64,000 bases of DNA from Comamonas terrae (GCF_001544075.1 NZ_BCNT01000007.1:62001-126000), one strand, 5' to 3'; positions 7,067-16,432 are shown, counted from the first letter of the stretch. Numbers and translations are program-made. The notes: a model not told the origin generated them from the sequence alone.

Positions 7067-8527
7067 ATGCGTCAGAAATATTGCTTCCTCCGCCAGCCCT
7101 GCGGCCAGCCTTCCCTGCGGCAGCGCCGGCATGCCGCCCTGCTGGGCGCCGCGGCACTGGGTTTCGGCCTGGCCTGGGCGCTGCCGGCCACGGCGCAGGA
7201 CCAGCCGGAGGATCCGTCGGTGCTGGCCCTGTCCGCGTCGGTGCCGGCCGGCGCGCAAGCCGCAGGCAGCGGCACCGTGGTGCCGCAGGAAAACTGGAAC
7301 GCCAAGTTCCAGAGCACCTATGTGTGGCAGCGCAAGCCCGGCTTTCACGCTCCCTACAGCGGTGCGATGAGCCTGCGGCCCGAGAAGGAGCGCAGCTATT
7401 CGCTGACGGCGACCGCCTCGTTCGGCTTCCGGCCCTGGGAGGGCGGCGAGGCCTACCTGGATCTGGAAGGCGCCCAGGGCATTGCGCTGTCCCACCTGGC
7501 GGGCCTGGGCGGCCCGACCAACGGCGAGCTGGCCAAGACCTCGGGCGCGCAGTTCAGGATGTACCGCGCCAGGGCCTATCTGCGCCAGACCTGGAACCGG
7601 GGCGGGCAGCTGGAGGCCGTGGAGTCCGGCGCCGGCCAGCTCGCCGGCATGGTGGACAGGCGCCGCACGGTGCTGACCGTGGGCAACCTGGCCGTCATCG
7701 ACATGTTCGACGACAACGCCTACAACCACGATCCGCGCACCCAGTTCATGAACTGGTCGATGATGACCTACGGCGCCTACGACTACGCGGCCGACGCGCG
7801 CGGCTATTCCTGGGGCGCCGTGCTCGAGTGGTACCACGACGACTGGGCGGTGCGCTTCGGCCGCTTCGTCCAGCCCAAGGAGCCCAACGGCCAGCCGCTG
7901 GACTATCGCATCTTCAAGCACTACGGCGACCAGCTGGAGGTCGAGCATGCGCACACGATCGCCGGCCGCCCCGGCAAGCTGCGCGCCCTGGTGTTCCGCA
8001 ACCATGCGGTGATGTCCCGCTACGACGATGCCACGCGCCTGGGCGCCCAGACCGGCGAGGTGCCCGACCTCAACCAGGTGCGCCATGGCGCGCAGAGCAA
8101 GCACGGCTTCGGGCTGAACCTGGAGCAGGCCTTGTCGGACGACGTGGGCCTGTTCGCGCGCGCCAGCTGGGCCGACGGCAAGACCGAGATCTATGCGTTC
8201 ACCGAGATCGACCGTTCGCTGTCCGGCGGCCTGCTGATCAGGGGGCGCTCATGGGGCCGGGCGCAGGACCACCTGGGCCTGGGCCTGGCGCGCAACTTCC
8301 TGTCGCCCGAGCACCGCAACTACCTGGCGGCCGGCGGCATGGGGCCGTTCATCGGCGACGGACGCCTGAACTACCGTCCCGAGATGGTGATGGAGGCTTT
8401 CTACAGCGTGGGCATTGCCAAGCACAGCTCGATCACCTTCGACTGGCAGCACATCCGCAATCCCGCCTACAACGCCGACCGCGGCCCGGTCAATGCGCTG
8501 GCGGTGCGCCTGCACACGGAGTTCTGA
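7067..8527 (+). CDS. Carbohydrate-selective porin, OprB family
   Basis: A 486-residue outer-membrane protein. The basic N-terminus plus ALLGAAALGFGLAWALPATA is a signal peptide with cleavage near residue 44. The mature part has alternating aromatic and polar beta-strand segments ending in Phe (LHTEF), the outer-membrane insertion signal. OprB-type landmarks are NWNAKFQSTYVWQRKPGF, QLEAVESGAGQLAGMV, NLAVIDMFDDNAYNHDPRTQ and a late SSITFDWQHIRNPAYNADRG. It should form a channel for sugars or related small solutes. AGGAGA lies just before the ATG at 7067. The 3' end faces the convergent YqaA gene with only 2 nt between stops. Confidence 0.82.
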   Translation: MRQKYCFLRQPCGQPSLRQRRHAALLGAAALGFGLAWALPATAQDQPEDPSVLALSASVPAGAQAAGSGTVVPQENWNAKFQSTYVWQRKPGFHAPYSGAMSLRPEKERSYSLTATASFGFRPWEGGEAYLDLEGAQGIALSHLAGLGGPTNGELAKTSGAQFRMYRARAYLRQTWNRGGQLEAVESGAGQLAGMVDRRRTVLTVGNLAVIDMFDDNAYNHDPRTQFMNWSMMTYGAYDYAADARGYSWGAVLEWYHDDWAVRFGRFVQPKEPNGQPLDYRIFKHYGDQLEVEHAHTIAGRPGKLRALVFRNHAVMSRYDDATRLGAQTGEVPDLNQVRHGAQSKHGFGLNLEQALSDDVGLFARASWADGKTEIYAFTEIDRSLSGGLLIRGRSWGRAQDHLGLGLARNFLSPEHRNYLAAGGMGPFIGDGRLNYRPEMVMEAFYSVGIAKHSSITFDWQHIRNPAYNADRGPVNALAVRLHTEF

Positions 8528-8529
8528 CG

Positions 8530-9060
8530 TCAGCCCATCCACTGGGCCAGCACATGCTGCAGGCCTGCCGTCATGAGCACATAGCGCGCGAACTTGCCCA
8601 CGGCCATATAGGCCACGCAGGGCCAGAACGGCAGCCGCAGCCAGCCGGCCACCGCGCACAGCGGGTCGCCCACGATGGGCAGCCAGCTCAGCAGGCAGGC
8701 CTTGGCGCCGAAGCGGCGCAGCCAGTAGCGCGCCAGCCGGTGCCAGCGCGATTGCACATGCGCCGGTGCGCGGGCCGGTGCATGGGCATCGTGGTGGCGG
8801 CGCGCGCGCGCCGCGTTCACGGCCTTGTGCGCGCCCAGGCCCATCCACCAGCTGATGGCGCCGCCCAGGGTATTGCCGGCCGTGGCCACGAGGATGGCCG
8901 GCCAGAACAGATCCGGGTTGAGCTGCACCAGGCCGGCAACCGCGGGCTCCGAGCCCAGCGGCAGCAGGGTGGCCGAGATCAGGGACACGAGAAATACCGT
9001 GCTGAGCCCGAACTCGGGCAAGGCCAGCCACTGCAGCACCAGATTCATCCACTCTTGCAT
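8530..9060 (-). CDS. YqaA-type (DedA-like, SNARE-associated) inner-membrane protein
   Basis: A 176-residue membrane protein with hydrophobic segments around residues 15-35, 50-75 and 120-165. LPLGSEPAVAGLV and NTLGGAISWWMGLG match the YqaA branch of the DedA/VTT superfamily, in which a re-entrant loop carries a conserved Glu/Pro. The C-terminal half has GAKACLLSWLPIVGDPLCAV and GKFARYVLM. The family is linked to lipid flipping and membrane homeostasis, but the role of this member is unknown. It is the only minus-strand gene in the first 17 kb and converges on the porin gene. A shared terminator is not evident in the 2-nt gap. Confidence 0.85.
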   Translation of the reverse strand: MQEWMNLVLQWLALPEFGLSTVFLVSLISATLLPLGSEPAVAGLVQLNPDLFWPAILVATAGNTLGGAISWWMGLGAHKAVNAARARRHHDAHAPARAPAHVQSRWHRLARYWLRRFGAKACLLSWLPIVGDPLCAVAGWLRLPFWPCVAYMAVGKFARYVLMTAGLQHVLAQWMG

Positions 9061-9170
9061 GGGCGGCAGTGTAGAGGCTCGCCTATATCCTTCCGGCGGG
9101 CACAGCGGCGTTCATGTATCGTGCCGTATCCGCGAGAGAGAGGGCCGCGAGCGGCCCAGGAGAAAAAAAC

Positions 9171-9935
9171 ATGTTCAGCAAAGCGATGATGCGCGGCGGC
9201 CTTGCCGGTATTGCTTTTCTTTTGATAGCTGGATGCGCCCAGCAGATGCCGTTTGCAGCAAAAAAATCCGTGGACGACGCGCCGCCCGACCTGGTGGCGC
9301 TGCGGGCCGTGGCGCCCGGCATCCGCCAGAGCATGCGCTATGCCGGGCGGCACAATTTCATGGGCCGCCCGGTGGCCGGCTACGAAGCGCCCGAATGCTG
9401 GCTCAGCCGCAGGGCCGCCGACTCCCTGGCCGCGGTGCAGCAGGAGCTGGACGGCTACGGCCTGCGCCTGCGGGTCTTCGATTGCTACCGCCCGCAGTCG
9501 GCGGTGAACGATTTCGTGCGCTGGGGCAAGGACCTGTCCGACCAGAAGAACAAGGACATGTATTACCCGCGCGTGCCCAAGTCGGAACTGTTCAAGCGCG
9601 GCTACATCGCCGAGAAATCGGGCCACAGCCGGGGCAGCACGGTGGACCTGGGGCTGGATGTGGCCGACAGCCTCCTGGCCCGCAAGCAGGTGCGCGGACC
9701 GCTGGCCGACGGCATTGCCGTCGACATGGGCACGCCGTTCGATCTGTTCGACGAGCAGTCCCATACCGACAACGCGGACCAGTCGCCCGACGTGCAGCAC
9801 AACCGCCGCTGGCTGCGCGCGCTGATGCAGCGCCACGGCTGGCGCAACCTGCCCGAGGAATGGTGGCACTACACGCTGCAGGACGAGCCTTATCCGGACC
9901 GCTATTTCGACATTCCGGTACGCAAGGCGCCCTGA
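9171..9935 (+). CDS. D-alanyl-D-alanine dipeptidase, VanX/DdpX family lipoprotein
   Basis: A 254-residue zinc peptidase with an N-terminal lipoprotein signal: the lipobox LIAGC places the acylated cysteine at residue 22, so it is membrane-anchored in the envelope. The VanX zinc motif S-x-H-x-x-G-x-x-x-D is present as SGHSRGSTVD (S150, H152, D159), and the E-x-x-H part as EEWWHY (E230, H233). It should cleave D-Ala-D-Ala during peptidoglycan recycling; nothing nearby suggests a vancomycin-resistance cluster. AGGAG 8 nt upstream fixes the ATG at 9171. Confidence 0.9.
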   Translation: MFSKAMMRGGLAGIAFLLIAGCAQQMPFAAKKSVDDAPPDLVALRAVAPGIRQSMRYAGRHNFMGRPVAGYEAPECWLSRRAADSLAAVQQELDGYGLRLRVFDCYRPQSAVNDFVRWGKDLSDQKNKDMYYPRVPKSELFKRGYIAEKSGHSRGSTVDLGLDVADSLLARKQVRGPLADGIAVDMGTPFDLFDEQSHTDNADQSPDVQHNRRWLRALMQRHGWRNLPEEWWHYTLQDEPYPDRYFDIPVRKAP

Positions 9936-10014
9936 GCGGCGTCAGGCCCGCCCGGAGCGCGAGTGGCGACGCGCGCGGTGGGCCTATTTCCGTATTGCTG
10001 AAATTTTGGGCAGG

Positions 10015-10020
10015 TATAAT
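10015..10020 (+). promoter_or_regulatory. Candidate -10 element of the dusB-fis promoter
   Basis: A perfect TATAAT lies 80 nt before the dusB ATG in the only intergenic stretch upstream of the dusB-fis pair. No good -35 box at 17 nt is visible (GTATTG at 9992-9997 is weak). In proteobacteria this promoter is typically growth-rate controlled. Confidence 0.5.
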
Positions 10021-10099
10021 CCGGCCCTCTTTTTGATCCCCGGCTGACCCCGCAGTCCAGGCTCCGGCCTGGCTTCGGCGTTTCCCCGACCCTGCTCCC

Positions 10100-11173
10100 A
10101 TGCCTGCCCTGCACATCGGCCATATTCCACTGGCAAACCGCCTGTTTGTCGCGCCCATGGCGGGCGTGACGGACCGGCCGTTCCGCCAGCTGTGCAAGGC
10201 CCTGGGCGCGGGCTATGCGGTCAGCGAGATGGTCACTTCGCGCAAGGACCTGTGGAACAGCCTCAAGACCAGCCGCCGCGCCAACCACGAGGGCGAGCCC
10301 GGCCCGATCGCCGTGCAGATCGCCGGCACCGAGGCCGCCATGATGGCCGAGGCCGCCGTCTACAACATCGAGCGCGGCGCCGAGATCATCGACATCAACA
10401 TGGGTTGCCCGGCCAAGAAGGTCTGCAACAAGTGGGCCGGCTCGGCCCTGATGCAGAACGAGGCCCTGGCCGTGGAGATCGCCGCCGCCGTGGTGGAGGC
10501 CGCGCGCCCCTACAACGTGCCGGTCACGCTGAAGATGCGCACCGGCTGGTGCAGCGAGCACAGGAACGCCGTGGTGCTGGCCCGGCAGTTCGAGGGCGTG
10601 GGCATACAGATGCTCACGGTGCACGGCCGTACGCGCGAGCAGGGCTACAAAGGCTTTGCCGAATACGACACCATCGCCGCCGTCAAGCAGGCCGTATCCG
10701 TGCCCGTGGTGGCCAACGGCGACATCGACAGCCCGGAGAAGGCCCGCGACGTGCTGGCCCGCACGGGCGCCGATGCCGTCATGGTGGGCCGCGCGGCCCA
10801 GGGCCGGCCCTGGATCTTCCGCGAGATGGCCCACTTCCTGGAAACGGGCGAGCACATGGCGCCGCCGCTGGTGGCCGAGCTGCGCCGCCTGCTGCTGGAG
10901 CATCTGCAGGATCACTACAGCCTGTACGGAGAGGGTACGGGCGTGCGCAGCGCGCGCAAGCACATCGCCTGGTATGTACGCAGCCTTCCGGGCGGCGAAC
11001 AGTTCAGGCAACACATCAACACTATCGAGGACTGCGCGGTGCAATGGCAGGCCGTGGCCGACTATCTGGATGCCCTGGGGCAGCAGATGGACCGGCTGCC
11101 CATGGCCACGGTAGCCACGGCTGGCGGTGCAACAGACGCCGAGCTGGACGAGCCCGCAGGAATGACTGCATGA
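10100..11173 (+). CDS. dusB: tRNA-dihydrouridine synthase B
   Basis: This 357-residue FMN enzyme reduces specific uridines in the D-loop of tRNA. The family signature is complete: LFVAPMAGVTDRPFRQLC at the N-terminus of the barrel, then INMGCPAKKV with the catalytic cysteine, VTLKMRTGW, VHGRTREQGYKG, VVANGDIDSP and GADAVMVGRAAQGRPW. A C-terminal helical domain follows (about residues 250-330). The gene overlaps fis by 4 nt (ATGA), reproducing the dusB-fis operon conserved in gamma- and betaproteobacteria. Confidence 0.96.
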   Translation: MPALHIGHIPLANRLFVAPMAGVTDRPFRQLCKALGAGYAVSEMVTSRKDLWNSLKTSRRANHEGEPGPIAVQIAGTEAAMMAEAAVYNIERGAEIIDINMGCPAKKVCNKWAGSALMQNEALAVEIAAAVVEAARPYNVPVTLKMRTGWCSEHRNAVVLARQFEGVGIQMLTVHGRTREQGYKGFAEYDTIAAVKQAVSVPVVANGDIDSPEKARDVLARTGADAVMVGRAAQGRPWIFREMAHFLETGEHMAPPLVAELRRLLLEHLQDHYSLYGEGTGVRSARKHIAWYVRSLPGGEQFRQHINTIEDCAVQWQAVADYLDALGQQMDRLPMATVATAGGATDAELDEPAGMTA

Positions 11174-11403
11174 GCAATCAAAACTTGGAACAATGCGTTC
11201 GCGACAGCCTGGAGGGCTATTTCCGCGATCTGGACGGCGAGACGCCCGCCAATGTCTACGACATGGTGATCCGCCTGGTGGAGAAGCCCCTGCTGGACGT
11301 GGTGATGAGCCACGCCGACAACAACCAGTCGCGCGCGGCCGAATGGCTGGGCCTGAACCGCAACACCTTGCGCAAGAAGCTGGTCGACCACCAGATGCTG
11401 TAA
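11170..11403 (+). CDS. fis: Fis family nucleoid-associated DNA-binding protein
   Basis: A 77-residue Fis protein, short as usual in betaproteobacteria. The C-terminal helix-turn-helix is clear: NNQSRAAEWLGLNRNTLRKK. The preceding LVEKPLLDVVMSHA is the dimerisation helix. It overlaps dusB by ATGA and is translated with it. Fis bends DNA and adjusts rRNA and metabolic promoters with growth phase. Confidence 0.95.
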   Translation: MSNQNLEQCVRDSLEGYFRDLDGETPANVYDMVIRLVEKPLLDVVMSHADNNQSRAAEWLGLNRNTLRKKLVDHQML

Positions 11404-11420
11404 GAGGATGCTCTGATACT

Positions 11421-11480
11421 TCCAAATTAATAGCTGCAAGCGCTTGATACAAGAGGCTTGCGGCTTGTTTTATTTTCAAA
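11421..11480. repeat. ATAGCTGCCAGCGCTT-type intergenic repeat, copy 1
   Basis: AAATTAATAGCTGCAAGCGC followed by a TTGCGGCTTGTTTTATTTT tail lies between fis and purH. It is clearly related to 34005-34060 and, in reverse, to 16304-16352. The sequence can fold and ends in T-rich DNA, so it may act as a terminator or attenuator. Confidence 0.6.
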
Positions 11481-11498
11481 CCCTGCCTGATTGACGCC

Positions 11499-13097
11499 AT
11501 GAAAGCTCTGATCTCCGTCTCCGACAAGACCGGTATCGTCGAATTTGCCCAAGCCCTGCACGGCCTGGGCGTGCAACTGCTGTCCACCGGCGGCACGGCC
11601 AAGCTGCTGGCCGACAAGGGCCTGCCCGTGACCGAGGTGGCGGAGGTCACCCAATTTCCCGAGATGCTGGACGGCCGCGTCAAGACCCTGCACCCCAAGG
11701 TGCACGGCGGCCTGCTGGCGCGCCGCGACCTGCCCGCGCACATGGCGGCGCTCAAGGAGCACGGCATCGAGACCATCGACCTGCTGGTCGTGAACCTGTA
11801 CCCGTTCGAGGCCACGGTGGCCAAGCCCGGCTGCACGCTGGCCGATGCCATCGAGAACATCGACATCGGCGGTCCGGCCATGGTGCGTTCCGCCGCCAAG
11901 AACTGGAAGGACGTGGGCGTGGTCACGGCCGCCGACCAGTACGACGCCGTGCTGGCCGAGTTGAAGAGCGCCGGCAAGCTGTCCGACAAGCTGCGCTTTG
12001 CGCTGTCCGTGGCCGCCTTCAACCGCATCGCCCAGTACGACGGCGCGATCAGCGACTACCTGTCCAGCGTCAAGTTCGAGGACGAGAAGCTCGGCGAGGA
12101 ATACGTGCCCGAGCGCGCGCTGTTCCCGGGCCAGAGCAACGGCCACTTCATCAAGGTGCAGGACCTGCGCTACGGCGAGAACAGCCACCAGCAGGCCGCG
12201 CTGTACCGCGACCTGTACCCGGCGCCCGGCTCGCTGGTCACCGGCGTGCAGCTGCAGGGCAAGGAACTCTCGTACAACAACATCGCCGACGCCGACGCGG
12301 CCTGGGAATGCGTCAAGAGCTTCGACGCGCCCGCCTGCGTGATCGTCAAGCATGCCAACCCCTGCGGCGTGGCCATCGGCAAGGATGCGCACGAGGCCTA
12401 TGCCAAGGCCTTCCAGACCGACCCGACCAGTGCCTTCGGCGGCATCATCGCCTTCAACCGCCCGGTGGACAAGGCCGCGGCCGAGGCCGTGTCCAAGCAG
12501 TTCGTCGAGGTGCTGATGGCGCCCGACTTCAGCGCCGAGGCGCTGGAGATCTTCAAGGCCAAGGTCAATGTGCGCCTGATGAAGATCGCCCTGCCGGCCG
12601 GCGGCGAGCGCGCCTGGGACCAGGGCCGCAACGCCGTCGAGTCCAAGCGCGTGGGTTCGGGCCTGCTGCTGCAGACCGCCGACAACCACGAGCTGCAGCT
12701 GGCCGACCTCAAGGTCGTGACCGTCAAGCAGCCCACGCCCGAAGAGCTCGACGACCTGCTGTTCGCCTGGAAGGTGGCCAAGTACGTCAAGTCCAACGCC
12801 ATCGTGTTCTGCAAGAACGGCATGACCATGGGCGTGGGCGCCGGCCAGATGTCGCGCCTGGACTCGGCCCGCATCGCCTCCATCAAGGCCGAGGCCGCCA
12901 AGCTGTCGCTCAAGAATACCGTGGTGGCCAGCGATGCCTTCTTCCCGTTCCGCGACGGCCTGGACGTGGTGGTGGACGCGGGCGCGACCTGCGTGGCCCA
13001 GCCCGGCGGCTCCATGCGCGACCAGGAAGTGATCGATGCGGCGAACGAGCGTGGCGTGGCCATGGTGTTCACGGGCGTGCGCCATTTCAGGCATTGA
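11499..13097 (+). CDS. purH: Bifunctional AICAR formyltransferase / IMP cyclohydrolase
   Basis: A 532-residue enzyme for the last two steps of IMP synthesis. Residues 1-200 are the cyclohydrolase domain ([59 protein letters not shown]). The rest is the transformylase domain with [23 protein letters not shown] (catalytic KH) and [13 protein letters not shown], ending in [16 protein letters not shown]. Length and motifs are complete. The upstream gap holds an intergenic repeat rather than a recognisable PurR operator. Confidence 0.97.
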   Translation: MKALISVSDKTGIVEFAQALHGLGVQLLSTGGTAKLLADKGLPVTEVAEVTQFPEMLDGRVKTLHPKVHGGLLARRDLPAHMAALKEHGIETIDLLVVNLYPFEATVAKPGCTLADAIENIDIGGPAMVRSAAKNWKDVGVVTAADQYDAVLAELKSAGKLSDKLRFALSVAAFNRIAQYDGAISDYLSSVKFEDEKLGEEYVPERALFPGQSNGHFIKVQDLRYGENSHQQAALYRDLYPAPGSLVTGVQLQGKELSYNNIADADAAWECVKSFDAPACVIVKHANPCGVAIGKDAHEAYAKAFQTDPTSAFGGIIAFNRPVDKAAAEAVSKQFVEVLMAPDFSAEALEIFKAKVNVRLMKIALPAGGERAWDQGRNAVESKRVGSGLLLQTADNHELQLADLKVVTVKQPTPEELDDLLFAWKVAKYVKSNAIVFCKNGMTMGVGAGQMSRLDSARIASIKAEAAKLSLKNTVVASDAFFPFRDGLDVVVDAGATCVAQPGGSMRDQEVIDAANERGVAMVFTGVRHFRH

Positions 13098-13150
13098 TCC
13101 CCTGAGCCGCGGCGCGGCTTCCCCCTCTCTGGCGCTGTGCGCCGGAGGGT
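13098..13150. repeat. GAGCCGC-hairpin intergenic repeat, copy 2
   Basis: CCCCTGAGCCGCGGCGCGGC begins directly at the purH stop and is followed by CTTCCCCC and a GGAGGG segment. The AGCCGC/GCGGCT hairpin is at 13105-13119. Similarity with the copy at 4654 continues to a GCGCCAG segment near 13203. Confidence 0.7.
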
Positions 13151-13275
13151 GACGGCACCTTCGGTGCGCGGCGGCGCATCCTCGGTGTCCCTGGCTGGGT
13201 TCGCGCCAGTTTTTGCTCCGCGTCCCATGGCCAGCGCAAGCTGGCCATCGTCTTTTTGAGCTGTGATTGTTTGCT

Positions 13276-13728
13276 ATGACGGACCCCATTGACGACGAAG
13301 AAAACTACCCGCCGCGTCCGCGCTGGATGGGCTGGGCCATTGCCGTCGTGATGGCGGCCTCGGCGCTGGGCGTGGCCAATATCGGCTGGCGCATTCTGAA
13401 GGTGAGTCCGGCGGAGAGGGCGGCCGATGCCCAGGTGGCGCGGCATCCCGAACTGGCCGAGGGCAAGAAGCTGGTCGAAGGATCGGACTGCATGCGTTGC
13501 CATGGCTGGGAGCGCCGCTACGTGGGGCCCTCGTTCGTGGCAATTGCCGAGCGCTATCGCGGTCGGGCCGATGCGGCCGAATACCTGGCAGGCAAGATAC
13601 GCGGAGGCGGCGCGGGCGAATGGGGCAATGCCATCATGCCGCGCCATCCCCAGATCAGTGAAGACCAGTCGCTGCAGATGGCGCGCTGGCTGCTGGCGAC
13701 CCGGCCGGCAGCCGGTGCCGCCCGGTAG
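13276..13728 (+). CDS. Membrane-anchored c-type cytochrome
   Basis: A 150-residue protein with one N-terminal transmembrane or uncleaved signal segment (WAIAVVMAASALGVANIGW, about residues 17-35) and one haem-binding motif C72-M-R-C75-H76. The probable axial methionine lies in NAIMPRHPQ. The fold matches small cytochromes c of the c551/c5 type, exposed to the periplasm and used as electron carrier. No oxidase or reductase gene is adjacent, so the partner is unknown. The ATG at 13276 is preferred over an ATG 9 nt upstream because family members begin with short acidic N-termini; the choice is minor. Confidence 0.85.
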   Translation: MTDPIDDEENYPPRPRWMGWAIAVVMAASALGVANIGWRILKVSPAERAADAQVARHPELAEGKKLVEGSDCMRCHGWERRYVGPSFVAIAERYRGRADAAEYLAGKIRGGGAGEWGNAIMPRHPQISEDQSLQMARWLLATRPAAGAAR

Positions 13729-13814
13729 CCGGCGGCGCACGACCTGGCCCAGGGCCCGATGCTGCAAGGTCTCGGGCCTTTGTCTTGGCCTGTCCGGTGA
13801 TATGGCGCACCCCG

Positions 13815-13826
13815 GATAATCGCCGC
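13815..13826 (+). promoter_or_regulatory. Leaderless-type promoter of the PAP2 gene
   Basis: GATAAT (13815-13820) followed by CGCCGC and then ATG at 13827. Transcription would start at or next to the A of the ATG. No Shine-Dalgarno is present. Confidence 0.5.
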
Positions 13827-14471
13827 ATGACGCCCCCCTTGCCTGAACCGACCGCCACCGCCGCACCGCGGCGCCGCGGCCTGCTGTTCTGGTCGCTGTG
13901 CACGCTGGCGGTGTTCTATGCGATCTATCCGGCCAGCAACTGGCTGGCCGCGCGGCAGGCGCGGCGCCACGACTTCATCACCCCCTGGGATGCGCTGATT
14001 CCGCTGGTGCCCGAGTTCATCTGGGTCTACTTTTCCTTTTTTCTCTTCATCCTGCTGCCGATCTGGCTGGTCGATGCCGGCGGCATCGACGCGCTGGGCC
14101 GGCGCCAGGTGCTGGCCACGGTGCTGTGCGGCCTGGTGTTCGCGCTGTTTCCGGCCAACCTGGCCTTCGAGCGCGTGCTGCCCGAGGCCGAGCCCTACCG
14201 CAGCATCTTTGGCCTGATGTTCGCGGTGGACGCGCCGCACAATCTGCTGCCGTCGCTGCACATCGTCTACACCGTGGCCACGGGCCTGGCGCTGTGCACC
14301 GCGCAGTGGCGGCGCGGCAGGCGCTGGCTGTGCGCCGTGCTCGTGCTCTGGGGCCTGGCCATCTGTGCCTCCACCATGCTGGTGCACCAGCACCATGTGC
14401 TGGACGTGGTGACGGCCGTGGCGCTGGTGGCCGTGCTGCAGTGGGCGGTGCGCAGCAGTCCGCCCAGTTAA
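13827..14471 (+). CDS. PAP2-family phosphatase (inner membrane)
   Basis: A 214-residue polytopic membrane protein with about five hydrophobic segments. The phosphatase core is retained in motifs 2 and 3: LLPSLHIVYT (PS-x-H) and STMLVHQHHVLDVV (S-x5-H-x3-D arrangement). The first basic motif (K-x6-RP) is not obvious, as in the inositolphosphotransferase-like/PAP2_3 group. It probably dephosphorylates a lipid phosphate or undecaprenyl pyrophosphate in the membrane; the exact substrate is unclear. The start at 13827 coincides with the GATAAT-6-nt-ATG arrangement. Confidence 0.8.
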   Translation: MTPPLPEPTATAAPRRRGLLFWSLCTLAVFYAIYPASNWLAARQARRHDFITPWDALIPLVPEFIWVYFSFFLFILLPIWLVDAGGIDALGRRQVLATVLCGLVFALFPANLAFERVLPEAEPYRSIFGLMFAVDAPHNLLPSLHIVYTVATGLALCTAQWRRGRRWLCAVLVLWGLAICASTMLVHQHHVLDVVTAVALVAVLQWAVRSSPPS

Positions 14472-14771
14472 ATTGCGTGAGTGCGGACTTGCATGCAGAT
14501 ATGCATGCGTGGCGAATCCATCTGCGCAGGCTTCTTGAAAAACGCATGCCTGCTAATCCGAACACGATGTGTTTGGCAAGCCGTCTGCACAAAACATGCG
14601 GGAAACCCGGAGAAGCCGCAGGAAAGTGCGGAGGGTAGAGAAAAACCCTAGGATGCGCGTTTGATTGGAAACCCCGGGCCTGGGTCGCCATCGTCAGCGC
14701 AATTGCGGGAAAAGGCGTCTTTCTGTGCAGCTGCCGCGCCGGTAGCCGCAGGCCTTTTCTTGGATGTTTGC
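14472..14771. other. Gene-free stretch before the APC permease gene
   Basis: About 300 bp without a convincing gene. It contains the inverted repeat GCATGC-agatat-GCATGC near 14491-14508 and an A-rich GAGAAAAACCC segment near 14637. It probably carries the permease promoter, but no clear -35/-10 pair was found. Confidence 0.4.
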
Positions 14772-16250
14772 ATGCAGTGGTTAAAGACCAAAACAATTGA
14801 GCAGGCCCTGGCCGATTCGGACGAGCCGGGCCGCCAGCTTCAGCGCAGCCTGGGCGTGTTCGACCTGATGATCCTGGGCGTGGCGGTGGCCGTGGGCGCC
14901 GGCATCTTCTCGGTGGGCGCGCGTGCCGCCGGCAGCTTTGCCGGGCCGGCCGTGATCTTCTCCTTCATCCTGGCTGCGGCCACCTGCGCCGTGGCCACCA
15001 TGTGCTATGCGGAGTTCGCCTCCAGCGTGCCCGTGACGGGCAGCGCCTATACCTATACCTATCTGACGCTGGGCGAGGGCCTGGCCTGGATCATCGGCTG
15101 GAACCTGCTGCTGGAGATGATCGCGGCCGGCGCGGTGATCGCCAAGTACTGGGGCATCTACCTGTCCACGGTGTTCGCCACGGCGGGCATGCATGTGCCC
15201 AGCACCCTGCACCTGGGGGCCGTCAGCCTGGAGTGGGGACCGTTCTTCATCGTGGCGGTGTTCACGGCGCTGCTGATCCTGGGCACGCGCGAATCGGCGC
15301 GCGTCAACAACGTGTTCACGCTGATCAAGATCGCCATCACGCTGTTCGTCATCGTCGTGGGCTTCACCTACATGGACGTGCGCAACTTCACGCCCTTCGT
15401 GCCGCCGGCCCAGCCGCCGGTGGCGGGCCATGGCGTGACCGGCGACGTCTGGGGCCAGCCCATGCTGGCCTGGCTGTTCGGCGCGCGGCCCAGCCAGTAC
15501 GGCTGGCTGGGCGTGATCTCGGGCGCCTCGCTGGTGTTCTTCGCCTTCATCGGCTTCGACGTGGTCGCCACCTCGGCCGAGGAGGTCAGGGAGCCGCAGA
15601 AGACGCTGCCGCGCGGCATCTTCGGCGGGCTGGCGCTGGTCACCTTGCTCTACATCCTGGTCACGCTGGCGCTCACGGGCATGGTGCCCTATACCGAGCT
15701 GGCCAAGGCCGAGAATCCCTCGCTGGCCACGGCCTTCATCAGCGTCGGCGCGAACTGGGCCGCCCAGGTGATCGCCGTGGGCGTACTGCTGGGCCTGACC
15801 ACCGTGGTCATGGTGCTGCTCATGGGCGCGGCCCGCATTCTGATGGCGCTGTCGCGCGACGGCCTGCTGCCGCGCAGCTGGAGCGTGACCTCGGCCACGC
15901 GCAAGACGCCGGTGCGGCTGCAGCTGATGGTGGGCTCCATCGTCGCGGGCCTGGCCGGCTTCACCCAGGTGGAGCTGCTGGAGGAGATGATCAACATCGG
16001 CACCCTGTCGGCCTTTGTGCTGGTGAGCGTTGGCGTGCTGGTCATGCGCCGCAAGAATCCCCAGATGCCGCGCGGCTACCGCGTGCCCTGGGTGCCGGTG
16101 CTGCCCGTGGCCTCGGCGCTGCTTTGCACCTATCTGATGCTGAACCTGACCACGCTGACCTGGCTGCGCTTCGTGGGCTGGATGGTCATCGGCGTGTTCA
16201 TCTACCTGGTCTACGGCATGCGCCATTCGCGCCTGGCGCAAAAGCATTGA
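14772..16250 (+). CDS. APC-family amino acid permease
   Basis: A 492-residue transporter with 12 or more hydrophobic segments. The N-terminus LGVFDLMILGVAVAVGAGIF holds the G-x-G-x-F substrate motif of helix 1. SVPVTGSAYTYTYLTLGEG and FFAFIGFDVVATSAEEVREP are conserved segments of the cationic amino acid (YfnA/CAT-like) group. The C-terminus is basic. It should import amino acids by proton symport; the preferred amino acid is not determinable. The ATG at 14772 opens with a short hydrophilic helix normal for the group. Confidence 0.9.
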   Translation: MQWLKTKTIEQALADSDEPGRQLQRSLGVFDLMILGVAVAVGAGIFSVGARAAGSFAGPAVIFSFILAAATCAVATMCYAEFASSVPVTGSAYTYTYLTLGEGLAWIIGWNLLLEMIAAGAVIAKYWGIYLSTVFATAGMHVPSTLHLGAVSLEWGPFFIVAVFTALLILGTRESARVNNVFTLIKIAITLFVIVVGFTYMDVRNFTPFVPPAQPPVAGHGVTGDVWGQPMLAWLFGARPSQYGWLGVISGASLVFFAFIGFDVVATSAEEVREPQKTLPRGIFGGLALVTLLYILVTLALTGMVPYTELAKAENPSLATAFISVGANWAAQVIAVGVLLGLTTVVMVLLMGAARILMALSRDGLLPRSWSVTSATRKTPVRLQLMVGSIVAGLAGFTQVELLEEMINIGTLSAFVLVSVGVLVMRRKNPQMPRGYRVPWVPVLPVASALLCTYLMLNLTTLTWLRFVGWMVIGVFIYLVYGMRHSRLAQKH

Positions 16251-16352
16251 GATGCTCCTGAAACAGAAGCTGCTTGCGCTTGCCATTAATGCGTTTCATA
16301 TGGATTGATGGCTGAAACGTTCAAAAGACAGGCGCTGCCAGCTATCAAAATG
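16251..16352. repeat. ATAGCTGCCAGCGCTT-type intergenic repeat, copy 2 (compound)
   Basis: GATGCTCCTGAAACAGAAGC starts right after the permease stop, and the reverse-oriented segment CAGGCGCTGCCAGCTATCAA ends the block. The second half is the reverse complement of the 34005-34060 copy. The block looks like two opposed repeats that could fold into a long hairpin. Confidence 0.6.
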
Positions 16353-16355
16353 AAT

Positions 16356-16387
16356 GCCCTGCACGGCCCGGCCGGCAGGGCATTTTT
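16356..16387 (+). terminator. Rho-independent terminator
   Basis: GCCCTGC (16356-16362) pairs with GCAGGGC (16375-16381), followed by ATTTTTG. It closes the permease transcript. Confidence 0.8.
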
Positions 16388-16420
16388 GTCGGGTTCCCGC
16401 CCGCTGCCCCCCGCTTTGCG

Positions 16421-16432
16421 TACAGTGGGCGC
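16421..16432 (+). promoter_or_regulatory. Leaderless-type promoter of tag
   Basis: TACAGT (16421-16426) plus GGGCGC and then ATG at 16433, a 6-nt gap. No ribosome site precedes the ATG. Confidence 0.45.

Noticed and set aside
9171..9935. VanX-like gene as part of a vancomycin-resistance cluster
   Set aside because: No vanH, vanA-type ligase or vanRS genes are nearby; the lipoprotein form fits peptidoglycan recycling.
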